A stretch of DNA of 64,000 nt from Aedes albopictus (GCF_035046485.1 NC_085137.1:250889233-250953232), one strand, 5' to 3'; shown: positions 21,280 through 33,326, numbered from the stretch's first letter. A program made the numbers and translations. The notes: generated from the letters alone by a model not told the origin.

Positions 21280-24110
21280 CTTTTTTTATGCGGTTCCTCA
21301 AGGAGTCCGCGATTCTCTCAACGGTTTTTTTTTTTTCAGGAGTACTTTCTGGGAGCTATCGGTTTCCTCTTGGAGTTCTCCCAAAATTCCTTCTGGGATG
21401 TTTTTAAAAAGTGGTTCTAAAATTGTCGCAAGGAGTTCTTCAATAATTCCCAAGAGTTTCTCGGGAATTTCTCTAGAATAACCCTGGAAATTCCACCAGA
21501 ACTTCCGCATACATTCCCCCAGGAGTACTCCGGGAATACCCCCAGGAGCTTTCCGAGAATTTCTCCAGGATTTCCCCGAGAATACTGCAGAATTTTCATG
21601 TAATTCTTCTAGGGATTCCTCGGGAATTCTTCCAATAATTTGCCGGGAAGATTCCCGGCTTCTTCAGATATATTTCTAGGAATTCCACGAGAGTTATATA
21701 AGTTTCCCTAAATGTGTGGTGTATTTTATACTAGAAATTTCATTAAAATTTCTTTGGAAATTTCTCCATAAAATATACGAAAATTCCCTTCCGAAATTTC
21801 CAAGAAATACTCCAGTAATTATGCATGAATCCCTTCAAGATTTCCCTAAGATTTCATCCTCAATTTTCCTGGAACATTCTTCCGCAGTTCCACGGGAATG
21901 TTTACAAGAGTTCCACAAAAAATCATGCAGTCTCCCGGGTAATTCTCCAGATATTCTCCGTGGAATTCCTCAAGGAGATCCCCAGAAGTTTCTCAATCAT
22001 TTCTCCAGCAGTTCTTAGAGAATTACTCCAGGAGTTCATCAGGAATTCCTCAAGAAGTATCTCAGGAAAACTTTATGAAGGTCCTCGTAAATATCAGTTG
22101 CAAATTTTCAGGAATTTCTCTTGGACTTCCTTTGAGTTTTTCCATAAGTTCCCCATGGATTTTTCAAGATATCCTCAGGGATTTTTATCAGGTGTTCACA
22201 GGGGATCTCCAGCAATTCCTCCAAGAGCTTCCACAAATTCCTCCAGGAGTTTCCTGGGGATTCCTCCACGAGTTTCATGGAGATTCCTCCAGAGTTCCCT
22301 GGGGATTCCTGCATGAGTTCCCTGGGGATTCCTCCAGGAGTTCCCTGGGGATTCCTCCAGGAGTTTCATGGAGATTCCTCCAGGGTTCCCTGGGGATTCC
22401 TTCAGGAGTTCTCTGGGGAATCCTCCAGAAATTCCTCCAGGAGTTCTCCGGGGATTTTTCAGGAGTTCCGAAAGGATTCCGCCGGGAGTTCCCCGAAAAT
22501 TCCTTCAGGACTTTCCTGGAAATTCCACCAGAAGCACTCTAATGATTTCTCCAGGAGCGTCCTGCTGAATCCTCCAGCAGATCTGGAGATTTCTGCAGGA
22601 GTTCCCTGGGGATTCCTCCTAGAGTTCCATGAGGATTCTTCCAGGAGTTCCCTAGGGATTCCTTCGGGAGTTCTCTGGGGATTCCTCCAGAAGTTCCCTG
22701 GGGAAACCTCCAGAAGTTCCCTGGGGAATCCTCAAGGAGTTCCCTAGGGATTCCTCCAGAAGTTCCCCGAGGATTCCTCCAGGAGTTCCCTGGGAATTCA
22801 TCCAAGAGTTCACTGAGGTTTCTTCCAGGAGTTCCCTGGGAAATCCTCCAGAAATTTCTTCAGGAGTTCTCCGGGGATTTTTCAGGAGTTCCGTAAGGAT
22901 TCCTCCGGGAGTTCCCCGAGTATTCCTCCGGTAGTTCCCCGAGAATTGCTCCAGGAATTCCCTGGGGATTCCTCCATGAGTTTTCTGGGGATTCCTCCAA
23001 AAGTTCCATGAGAATTCCTCCAAGAGTTCCATGAGGATTCTTGCAGAAGTTCCCTAGAAATTCCTCCAGAAGTTCCCCGAAGATTCCTCCAGGAGTTCCC
23101 TGGGAATTCCTCCGGAAGTTCCCTATGTATTCCTCCAGGATTTCCCAAGAGATTCCTTCAGGAGTTCTCTGGAGATTCCTCCAGGAGTTCTCTGGGGATC
23201 CCTCCAGAAGTTCCCCGAGAATTCCTCCAGAAGTTCCCCGAGAATTCCTCCAGAAGTTCCCTGGAAATTCCTTCAAGAGTTTCCTGAGGATTCTTCCAGG
23301 AGTTCCCTAGGGATTTCTCCGGGAGTTCTCTGGGGATTTCTCCGGGAGTTCTCTGGGGATTCCTCAAGTAGTTCCCCGAGAATTCCTCCAAGAGTTCCCT
23401 GGAAATTCCTCCAGGAGTTCCCTGAGGATTCTTCCAGGAGTTCCCTAGGGATTCCTCCGGTATTTCTCTGGAGATTTCTCTAAGAGTTCCCTGGGGATAT
23501 CTCCAGGGCTTTTCTGGGGATTCCTCCAGGAGCTCCCCAAGGAATTCTTCTAGGAATTCCTCGAGAATTCTTCTAGGAATTCCTCGAGAATTCTTCTAGG
23601 AATTCCTCAGGAATTCTTCTAGGAAATCCTCGGGAATTTTTTTAGGAATTCCTCCGGAATTCTTCTACAAATTTCTCGGGAATTCTTCCATGAGTTCCTA
23701 AGGATTTATTCCAGAAATCCCTCAGGAATTCTTCCAGAAGTTCCTCGGGCATTCTTCCAGAAAATCCTCAGGATTTCTTCCAGCAGTTCCTCGGAAATTA
23801 TTCCAGAAATTCCTCGTGAATTGTTCCAGAAGTTCCTCGGGAATTGTTCTAGAAGTTCCTCAGGAATTCTTCTAGAAGTTCCTCAGGAATTTTTTCCAGA
23901 AATTCCTGATAAATTCTTCTAGGAATTCCTTGGGAATTTTTCTAAGAATTCCTCGGGAATTCTTCTAGGAATTCTTCGAGAATTCTTTTAGGAATTCCTC
24001 GGGAATTCTTCTAGGAATTCCTCAGAAATTCTTCTAGGAATTCCTCGCAAATTTATCTAGGAATTCCTCGGGAATTCTTCTAGGAATTTCTCGGGAATTT
24101 TTCTAGGAGT
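21280..24110. repeat. Degenerate left flank of the 23-bp satellite
   Basis: Diverged units of the type TTCCCTGGGGATTCCTCCAG, then TTCTAGGAATTCCTCGGGAA closer to the centre, still with a ~23-bp period. Similarity between neighbours rises towards 24.1 kb. All frames give low-complexity Ser/Arg/Pro/Gly-rich peptides with frequent stops. Confidence 0.85.
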
Positions 24111-26897
24111 TCTTCCAGAAGTCCCTCGGGAATTCTTCCAGAAGTTCCTCGGGAATTGTTCCAGAAGTTCCTCGGGGATTGTTCCAGAAGTTCCTCGGGA
24201 ATTGTTCCAGAAGTTCCTCGAGAATTCTTGCAGAAGTTCCTCGGGAATTCTTCCAGAAGTTCCTCGGGATTTTTTCCAGAAGTTCCTCGGCAATTCTTCC
24301 AGAAGTTCTTCAGGAATTCTTGCAGAAGTTCCTCGGGAATTCTTGCAGAAGTTCCTCGGGATTTTTTTCAGAAGTTCCTCGGGAATTCTTCCAGAAGTTC
24401 CTCGGGAATTCTTCCAGAAGTTCCTCGGCATTTCTTACAGAAGTTCCTCGGAAATTGTTCCAGAAGTTCCTCGAAAATTGTTCCAGAAGTTCCTCGGGAA
24501 TTGTTCCAGAAGTTCCTCGGGAATTGTTCCAGAAGTCCCTCGAGAATTGTTCCAGAAGTTCCTCGGGAATTCTTCCAGAAGTTCCTCGGGAATTCTTCCA
24601 GAAGTTCCTTGGGAATTCTTCCAGAAGTTCCTCGGGAATTCTTCCAGAAGTTCCTCGGGAATTCTTCCAGAAGTTCCTCGGGAATTCTTCCAGAAGTTCC
24701 TCGGGAATTCTTCCAGAAGTTCCTCGGGAATTCTTCCAGAAGTTCCTCGGGAATTCTTCCAGAAGTTCCTCGGGAATTCTTCCAGAAGTTCCTCGGGAAT
24801 TCTTCCAGAAGTTCCTCGGGAATTCTTCCAGAAGTTCCTCGGGAATTCTTCCAGAAGTTCCTCGGGAATTCTTCCAGAAGTTCCTCGGCATTTCTTCCAG
24901 AAGTTCCTCGGGAATTGTTCCAGAAGTTCCTCGGGAATTGTTCCAGAAGTTCCTCGGGAATTGTTCCAGAAGTTCCTCGGGAATTGTTCCAGAAGTTCCT
25001 CGGGAATTGTTCCAGAAGTTCCTCGGGAATTGTTCCAGAAGTTCCTCGGGAATTGTTCCAGAAGTTCCTCGGGAATTGTTCCAGAAGTTCCTCGGGAATT
25101 GTTCCAGAAGTTCCTCGGGAATTGTTCCAGAAGTTCCTCGGGAATTCTTCCAGAAGTTCCTCGGGAATTCTTCCAGAAGTTCCTCGGGAATTCTTCCAGA
25201 AGTTCCTCGGGAATTCTTCCAGAAGTTCCTCGGGAATTCTTCCAGAAGTTCCTCGGGAATTCTTCCAGAAGTTCCTCGGGAATTCTTCCAGAAGTTCCTC
25301 GGGAATTCTTCCAGAAGTTCCTCGGCATTTCTTCCAGAAGTTTCTCGGGAATTCTTCCAGAAGTTCCTCGGGAATTGTTCCAGAAGGTCCTCGGGAATTG
25401 TTCAAGAAGTTCCTCGGGAATTCTTCCAGAAGTTCCTCGGGAATTCTTCCAGAAGTCCCTCGGGAATTCTTCCAGAAGTTCCTCGGGAATTCTTCCAGAA
25501 GATCCTCGGGAATTCTTCCAGAAGTTCCTCGGGAATTCTTCCAGAAGTTCCTCGGGAATTCTTCCAGAAGATCCTCGGGAATTCTTCCAGAAGTTCCTCG
25601 GGAATTCTTCCAGAAGTTCCTCGGCATTTCTTCCAGAAGTTCCTCGGGAATTGTTCCAGAAGTTCCTCGGGAATTGTTCCAGAAGTTCCTCGGGAATTGT
25701 TCCAGAAGTTCCTCGGGAATTGTTCCAGAAGTTCCTCGGGAATTGTTCCAGAAGTTCCTCGGGAATTCTTCCAGAAGTTCCTCGGCATTTCTTCCAGAAG
25801 TTCCTCGGGAATTGTTCCAGAAGTTCCTCAAGAATTGTTCCAGAAGTTCCTCGGGAATTGTTCCAGAAGTTCCTCGAGAATTCTTGCAGAAGTTCCTCGG
25901 GAATTCTTCCAGAAGTTCCTCGGGATTTTTTCCAGAAGTTCCTCGGCAATTCTTCCAGAAGTTCTTCAGGAATTCTTGCAGAAGTTCCTCGGGAATTCTT
26001 GCAGAAGTTCCTCGGGAATTCTTCCAGAAGTTCCTCGGGAATTCTTCCAGAAGTTCCTCGGGAATTCTTCCAGAAGTTCCTCGGGAATTCTTCCAGAAGT
26101 TCCTCGGGAATTCTTCCAGAAGTTCCTCGGGAATTCTTCCAGAAGTTCCTCGGGAATTCTTCCAGAAGATCCTCGGGAATTCTTCCAGAAGTTCCTCGGG
26201 AATTCTTCCAGAAGTTCCTCGGCATTTCTTCCAGTAGTTCCTCGGGAATTGTTCCAGAAGTTCCTCGGGAATTGTTCCAGAAGTTCCTCGGGAATTGTTC
26301 CAGAAGTTCCTCGGGAATTGTTCCAGAAGTTCCTCGGGAATTCTTCCAGAAGTTCCTCGGGAATTCTTCCAGAAGTTCCTCGGGAATTCTTCCAGAAGTT
26401 CCTCGGGAATTCTTCCAGAAGTTCCTCGGGAATTCTTCCAGAAGTTCCTCGGGAATTCTTCCAGAAGTTCCTCGGGAATTCTTCCAGAAGTTCCTCGGCA
26501 TTTCTTCCAGAAGTTCCTCGGGAATTCTTCCAGAAGTTCCTCGAGAATTGTTCCAGAAGTTCCTCGGGAATTGTTCCAGAAGTTCCTCGGGAATTGTTCC
26601 AGAAGTTCCTCGGGAATTGTTCAAGAAGTTCCTCGGGAATTGTTCCAGAAGTTCCTCGGGAATTCTTCCAGAAGTTCCTCGGGAATTCTTCCAGAAGTTC
26701 CTCGGGAATTCTTCCAGAAGTTCCTCGGGAATTCTTCCAGAAGTTCCTCGGGAATTCTTCCAGAAGTTTCTCGGCATTTCTTCCAGAAGTTCCTCGGGAA
26801 TTGTTCCAGAAGTTCCTCGGGAATTGTTCCAGAAGTTCCTCGGGAATTGTTCCAGAAGTTCCTCGGGAATTGTTCCAGAAGTTCCTCGGGAATTGTT
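24111..26897. repeat. Homogeneous 23-bp satellite, left arm (~120 units)
   Basis: The unit TTCCTCGGGAATTCTTCCAG+AAG is repeated about 120 times (length divided by 23). Two main variants alternate in blocks, GGGAATTCTTCC and GGGAATTGTTCC, with a rarer marker GGCATTTCTTCC. Marker positions (24427, 24887, 25324, 25623, 25784, 26221, 26497, 26773) are all exact multiples of 23 bp apart, so the array has no net indel between them. Confidence 0.95.
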
Positions 26898-26997
26898 CCC
26901 GAGGAATTCCTAAAAAAAATCCCGAGGAATTCTTAGAAGATTTCCCGCGGAAATCCTAGAAGAATTTCCTTGGAATTTCTGAAAGAATTTCTGAAGA
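26898..26997. repeat. Symmetry centre of the inverted satellite
   Basis: The + orientation array ends at ...GGGAATTGTTCC and the complementary orientation begins (CCCGAGGAATTCC...). This ~100-bp hinge is made of diverged units such as CCTAAAAAAAATCCCGAGG and is the fold point of the potential hairpin. Confidence 0.8.
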
Positions 26998-29430
26998 ACT
27001 TCTAGAAGAATCCCCGAGGAACTTCTGGAAGAATTCCCGGGGAACTCCTGGAACAGTTCCCGAGGAACTTCTTAAACAATTCCCGAGGAACTTCTGGAAC
27101 AATTCCCGTGGAACTTCTGGGAGAATTCCCGAGAAACTTCTGGTAAAAATCCCGAGAAACTTCTGGAAGAATTCCCGAAGAACTTCTGCAAGAATTCCCG
27201 AGAAACTTCTGGAAGAATTCCCGAGAAACTTCTGGAAGAATTTCCGAGGAACTTCTGGAAGAATTCCCGAGGAACTTCTGGAAGAATTCCCGAGGAACTT
27301 CTGGAAGAATTCCCGAGGAACTTCTGGAAGAATTCCCGAGGAACTTCTGGAAGAATTCCCGAGGAACTTCTGGAAGAATTCCCGAGGAACTTCTGGAAGA
27401 ATTCCCGAGGAACTTCTGGAAGAATTCCCGAGGAACTTCTGGAAGAATTCCCGAGGAACTTCTGGAAGAATTCCCGAGGAACTTCTGGAAGAATTCCCGA
27501 GGAACTTCTGGAAGAATTCCCGAGGAACTTCTGGAAGAATTCCCGAGGAACTTCTGGAAGAATTCCCGAGGAACTTCTGGAAGAATTCCCGAGGAACTTC
27601 TGGAAGAATTCCCGAGGAACTTCTGGAAGAATTCCCGAGGAACTTCTGGAAGAATTTCCAAGGAACTTCTGGAAGAATTTCCGAGGAACTTCTGGAAGAA
27701 TTCCCGAGGAACTTCTGGAAGAATTCCCGAGGAACTTCTGGAAGAATTCCCGAGGAACTTCTGGAAGAATTCCCGAGGAACTTCTGGAAGAATTCCCGAG
27801 GAACTTCTGGAAGAATTCCCGAGGAACTTCTGGAAGAATTCCCGAGGAACTTCTGGAAGAATTCCCGAGGAACTTCTGGAAGAATTTCCAAGGAACTTCT
27901 GGAAGAATTTCCGAGGAACTTCTGGAAGAATTCCCGAGGAACTTCTGGAAGAATTCCCGAGGAACTTCTGGAAGAATTCCCGAGGAACTTCTGGAAGAAT
28001 TCCCGAGGAACTTCTGGAAGAATTCCCGAGGAACTTCTGGAAGAATTCCCGAGGAACTTCTGGAAGAATTCCCGAGGAACTTCTGGAAGAATTCCCGAGG
28101 AACTTCTGGAAGAATTCCCGAGGAACTTCTGGAAGAATTCCCGAGGAACTTCTGGAAGAATTCCCAAGGAACTTCTGGAAGAATTGCCGAGGAACTTCTG
28201 GAAGAATTCCCGAGGAACTTCTGGAAGAATTCCCGAGGAACTTCTGGAAGAATTCCCGAGGAACTTCTGGAAGAATTCCCGAGGAACTTCTGGAAGAATT
28301 CCCGAGGAACTTCTGGAAGAATTCCCGAGGAACTTCTGGAAGAATTCCCGAGGAACTTCTGGAAGAATTCCCGAGGAACTTCTGGAAGAATTCCCGAGGA
28401 ACTTCTGGAAGAATTCCCGAGGAACTTCTGGAAGAATTCCCGAGGAACTTCTGGAAGAATTCCCGAGGAACTTCTGGAAGAATTCCCGAGGAACTTCTGG
28501 AAGAATTCCCGAGGAACTTCTGGAAGAATTCCCGAGGAACTTCTGGAAGAATTCCCGAGGAACTTCTGGAAGAATTCCCGAGGAACTTCTGGAAGAATTC
28601 CCGAGGAACTTCTGGAAGAATTCCCGAGGAACTTCTGGAAGAATTCCCGAGGAACTTCTGGAAGAATTCCCGAGGAACTTCTGGAAGAATTCCCGAGGAA
28701 CTTCTGGAAGAATTCCCGAGGAACTTCTGGAAGAATTTCCGAGGAACTTCTGGAAGAATTCCCGAGGAACTTCTGGAACAATTCCCGAGGAACTTCTGGA
28801 AGAATTTCCGAGGAACTTCTGGAAGAATTCCCGATGAACTTCTGGAAGAATTCCCGAGGACTTCTGGAAGAATTCCCGAGGAACTTCTGGAAGAATTCCC
28901 GAGGAACTTCTGGAAGAATTCCCGAGGAACTTCTGGAAGAATTCCCGAGGAACTTCTGGAAGAATTCCCGAGGAACTTCTGGAAGAATTCCCGAGGAACT
29001 TCTGGAAGAATTCCCGAGGAACTTCTGGAAGAATTCCCGAGGAACTTCTGGAAGAATTCCCGAGGAACTTCTGGAAGAATTCCCAAGGAACTTCTGGAAG
29101 AATTCCCAAGGAACTTCTGGAAGAATTCCCAAGGAACTTCTGGAAGAATTCCCAAGGAACTTCTGGAAGAATTCCCAAGGAACTTCTGGAAGAATTCCCA
29201 AGGAACTTCTGGAAGAATTCCCAAGGAACTTCTGGAAGAATTCCCGAGGAACTACTGGAAGAATTCTCGAAGAACTTCTGGAAAATTTCCGGGGAACTAC
29301 TGGAAGAATTCTCGAAGAACTTCTGGAAAATTTCCGGGGAACTACTGGAAGAATTCTCGAGGATCTTTTGGAAGAATTTCCGAGGAGCTTCAGGGAGAAA
29401 TTCCGAGGCATTTCTGGAAGAATTTCAAAT
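26998..29430. repeat. Homogeneous 23-bp satellite, right arm (~100 units)
   Basis: Same unit in reverse complement (CTTCTGGAAGAATTCCCGAG+GAA). It is more uniform than the left arm. A variant pair starting AGAATTTCCAAGG recurs at 27651 and 27881, 230 bp (ten units) apart. Seven consecutive CCCAAGG-variant units lie at about 29083-29240. A one-base deletion at about 28860 shifts phase. Confidence 0.95.
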
Positions 29431-31440
29431 TGAATGTATTCCCGAGCAACTTCTGAAGAATGCTTGAAGAACTGCTGGGAGAATTCTCGACGAACTTCTG
29501 GAAGTATTCATGAGACACTTCTGGAAGACCTGCCGAAGAACTTCAGCAAGAATTCCCAAGGAACTTCTAGAGGGTTTTCTGAAGAACTTCTAAAATAATT
29601 TCCGAGGAAATTTTTTGAAAAATTCTCGGAGAGCTCCTGGAGAGTCTTTGGATGAATTTCCGTGAAACTCCTGAAGGAATTCCTGGAGACATTCCCGGGG
29701 AACTTCAAAAATTCCCAAGGAACTCTTTCCGAGGATCCTGAAGTAACTTTCAAGGAACTTCTGAGGAACTCCTGGAGATATTCCCGGGTAATTTTCAGAG
29801 GAACTCCCTTAAGAATTCTTGAAAAACTCCTGTGGGATTCCCCTAGTAACTAGGAGATAGTCTCGATTTCCGAGAAAACCCTGCTGGAATTTTGGAAGTA
29901 TTGGGGGAATTTGCGAAGAAATCCAGGAAGAATTTCCGAAGATGGTTCTTTAGGAACTCCTGGAGGGATTCCCGAAGAACTGCAGGAGGAATTTCCGAAA
30001 AACACCTTGAATTAGAATGAGTTCCCGAGAATCTCCCGGAGATATCCCCGAATCCTGAACCGTTCACCGAGGAAATCTTGGAGGGATTCTTTAGGAACTT
30101 TTGGAAGAATTCCTGAAGAGCTTCTAAAGGAACTTTTGAAGAACTACTGAAGGAATCCCCGAGAAACTCCTGAAGGAATTTTCGAGGAACTCCTGGTGAT
30201 ATTATAGGAGCAACTTTTATAGGAATTTCTGATAAACTAGTGAAGAAATTCCTAGGGAACTCATTGAGTAATTCTCAAGGAACTTTTAGGAAATTCCCGT
30301 GGGTATTCTGAAACAACTCTCCGGGAACTCCTGGATTTAAAATGCTTGATGAATTTGCGGAAAATTTCTGCTAAAGGACTTCTTTGGGAAATCCTGGAGA
30401 TATTTTGAAATTAAGGAATTTTCGTAGCACTGCTGTAGAAGTTCCTGAAGATTTGCTAAAAGAATTTCTGGGGTCTGGAGGGATTCCCGGTTAACTTCTG
30501 GAGGCATTACCGTGGAACTCGCAGAAATATCTCCATAGAACTTCTGGGGGAATTACCGTGGTAAGTCTGGAGGAATTCCGAAAGAAATCCTGCAAGAATT
30601 CACGTAGAATTTCTAGAAAAATACCAGGGGAACTCCTAGAGGAGCTCCAGGAAGAATTCCCGGGGAGCTTCTACAGATATTCCCGGTGGAACTCCTGTAG
30701 AAATTCTTTCGAATTTCCTGTAGCAATTTAGGGAAAACTGCTGGATAAATTCCCGTGAAACTCCTAAAGGAATTCCCAAGAAACATCTGATAGAATATGA
30801 TGATGATGGACAAATTTTAAATTCTTGATGAATTTCCGGGGACTTTGGGGAAGAATACCCGGGTACATTCTGGATGAATTTCCATAGAACTTATAAACGC
30901 ATTCCCAGGGATTCTCGCATAAACTCTGGAGTAATTTGCGGGAAAACGGTCGAATAATTCCTTAAAAACACTAAATCAATTTTCGAGCAAATCTTGGGAT
31001 TATTCCCAGGGAAATCCAGGAGGAATAACAGGTGAAATTGTGCAGCTATTGCCAGGGAAATCCTGGGGTACATCCTGTGAAAATGCTTATGAGTTCCTGA
31101 TTATGCAGTCTGACAAGAAATATTGTCGAACAAAGTTCAGGGATACACACATAAATGCTCGAGGATGTTGCGGGAACCATCTAGAGAAATTCCTATAGAG
31201 CTCTTCCAAGTATTCCTGAGGAAATCCGAGAGAAAACTCTCATGGTACTGTAGGAGGGAATTCCAGGTAAACTTTTGGAGGGATTCCCGATGAACTAATG
31301 CATTCCCGGGGTAAATTCTGCAGCTGCTGTTGCTCTCAACACACAAGGTTTCATCCGTTATTTCCTCCTATTGTGTCTGGAATTGCCTGGAAAGTTTCCC
31401 AAGCAAACTGCCGAAGAAACTCCAGAACAACATTAAATAA
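29431..31440. repeat. Degenerate right flank of the 23-bp satellite
   Basis: Units such as GGAACTTCTGGAGGGATTCC decay progressively to the right, mirroring the left flank in orientation and in the outward loss of similarity. No coding evidence. Confidence 0.8.
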
Positions 31441-31483
31441 AAAAATTTTGTTCTCACTTTTTACTACTCCGCACGAAAATCAT

Positions 31484-31942
31484 CCGAGTTCAAAGTATAT
31501 AAATATGTACCAAGGTAAGAGATTCCCGTAAATGTCAAAAATGAGACTCACCAACACATCTGCGTTAGTTATGAAAAGTTGGTATTTTTACACTAAAATG
31601 TCATTATTTCAGCAAAGTTTGTGAAGTTTTGTTAGTTTGGATGTTTCTAAATGCTGAAAAAATATGTTTAGAATCAATTAAAAAAAATTGTTACCGATTT
31701 TCAAATAGCGATATTTTCTGTTTTATTGCATGGAGGTCACATTTAATCCAGTCAGATACAATTAAATAATAGCTTCTAAGATGGGAGTGCTTAATTTCTT
31801 AAGAAAGTTTGCTAAATAGTGATGTGCCCATACAAATCAGCGCAAACTTCATAACTATTTTTTGCTTTTTTCCTTTTCTCACTAATCCGTGAATATTAGC
31901 GGGAATCTCTTACCTTGGTATTTAGATACTTTGATCCGAGTT
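31484..31942. mobile_element. Small inverted-repeat element within the right arm
   Basis: ACCAAGGTAAGAGATTCCCG at ~31509-31528 is the complement of CGGGAATCTCTTACCTTGGT at ~31900-31919, and pairing extends outwards through CAAAGTAT and the GAGTTC/CGAGTTC ends. The loop is AT-rich. It was probably a later insertion into the giant element, or part of its original end. Confidence 0.55.
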
Positions 31943-32242
31943 CACCATTTTTTTTTCCTTTTTCTGATGTATGGTTTTTGTTTTGGTTGCGTGCGTCTTG
32001 ACGGTCTTGACGTTTCGCAACATAAAATATCGCCCAGCGCTATGTTGGCCGGGTTGCCAACCACAACTTTTCGGGTTTATATTACGAAACGAACTTGATA
32101 TACGCTATATCACGTTCCATTCTTAATATAGGATGACAACTGATTTGTATGGTATATCAAGTAATATTGAACTTGATATAGCCTCTATATCAAGAATCGC
32201 TCTATATTACTTGATATAGGGCGTAGTGTGAACGTAGCATTA

Positions 32243-33317
32243 GTGTCCAATCCACAGATGGCGATACAACGTAAAGGGTGGACAAATATGGCCCTTAACA
32301 TAAAGTTTATGTGTAATAGATGTTATAAAAGCGGCAATTATCTACAAAAAAAAACTCTCTTGGTGACTTTGATCCTCGAACGGAATCGTAGTGCGCGCGG
32401 TTATTAGTCGAGATTAGAAAAGAAAACCTCTTTTGTGGTGTAAAGTTTTATATTTTTTGAGTTGTTTTTTGTTAAGGGTTGAGTACAAAGAATCGTTACA
32501 AAACCAGTATCTGTACAACAAAATGTGTTAGTAAAATTAGTGAACTGTGTTAGTATGGTTAGTGTGTTAATGTGTTAATTAGTAAAAATCGTATCCTAAA
32601 AACCTAATTCGAATTAAAATGTAGCTAAAAGTATGTAATTCCACGAACAAAAATAAACAAATTAAAAAGATAAGAAAAAGGTAACTATTAAACTAGAACA
32701 AAATTGTGAGGTTAGTTACAGTGATGTCGCAGGGCATTAATACTTGGTGGTCAGGTCCATGCAAGGGGCCTTTTTCTTTTGTGCCTTTTTTATTAAACAG
32801 CCAGTTCTCTACCACGGCGGACAAGTTCACGGAAGAACCCGAACGAAGTTGTGAAGAGGCTGTGGGAATAAAGTGAACGTTGTGCCCATTGTAGACGTTC
32901 GGCAGGCTATCCAGAAACCGCCATTCGACTATTCGGCTATTTCACCGCCATCTTCCAAAAGTCCATCGGGAAGATATCTGTGAGACACGCCGTAACAACT
33001 CTCGGCCAATGTCAGGCAACCCGTCTGCACACCTGGACAAGCAGCCACCAGTGATGACGTTGGTCTTCGACCGGCTACCCCCAGCTACCTCATCAACCAG
33101 GATCCGGATCCACGTCGACCCCTTTTGACGTCACCAATAAATGATTGTAAATTGTAATTAACTTCCGTGGTAGCTTATTAGTAGAAAGTGCAACGCTGAA
33201 TGTGAAACTCTTACACCACTTTGCCCCGTTTTACCGAGTTCATAACGAAACTTCCAATCCTCGCAATTCGGGGATTCCAGTTCTCATTCCATTTACAGAC
33301 GTTGCCCAGTTATGTTT
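32243..33317. other. No gene recognised
   Basis: AT-rich first half (32300-32720) followed by a GC-richer stretch (32810-33120) without recognised domains and ending in AATAAATGATTG. It could be an LTR or leader of an unrecognised element; no paired repeat was found in the window. Confidence 0.3.
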
Positions 33318-33326
33318 GTCCGTCCT

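Larger units (their letters stand above)
20986..32239. mobile_element. Giant 11.25-kb inverted-repeat element built on 23-bp satellite
   Basis: Terminal inverted repeats: TGCTACGTTCACACTGCGCT at the left against TGCTACGTTCACACTACGCC read from the right end on the minus strand, with similarity over ~38 bp (including CTATATCAAGTAATATAG) and few mismatches. Target duplication TTA at 20983-20985 and 32240-32242. Inside, both arms consist of the same 23-bp unit in opposite orientation, meeting near 26.9 kb. The outermost few hundred bases are not satellite. No transposase is visible, so any mobility would be in trans. Borders are well supported; interpretation as one transposed unit is inference. 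Confidence 0.8.

Noticed and set aside
24156..26959. Overlapping open frames of 693-926 codons on the + strand and up to 780 on the - strand
   Set aside because: They are frame-cycling translations of a stop-free 23-bp satellite unit; all frames look alike and none has a domain or a plausible start.
26956..29411. Three overlapping 740-779 codon frames on the - strand
   Set aside because: Same satellite in the opposite orientation; the peptides repeat the left-arm ones.
24111..29430. CRISPR-like array
   Set aside because: Repeats are directly adjacent with no unique spacers, and the context is an animal genome full of transposons.
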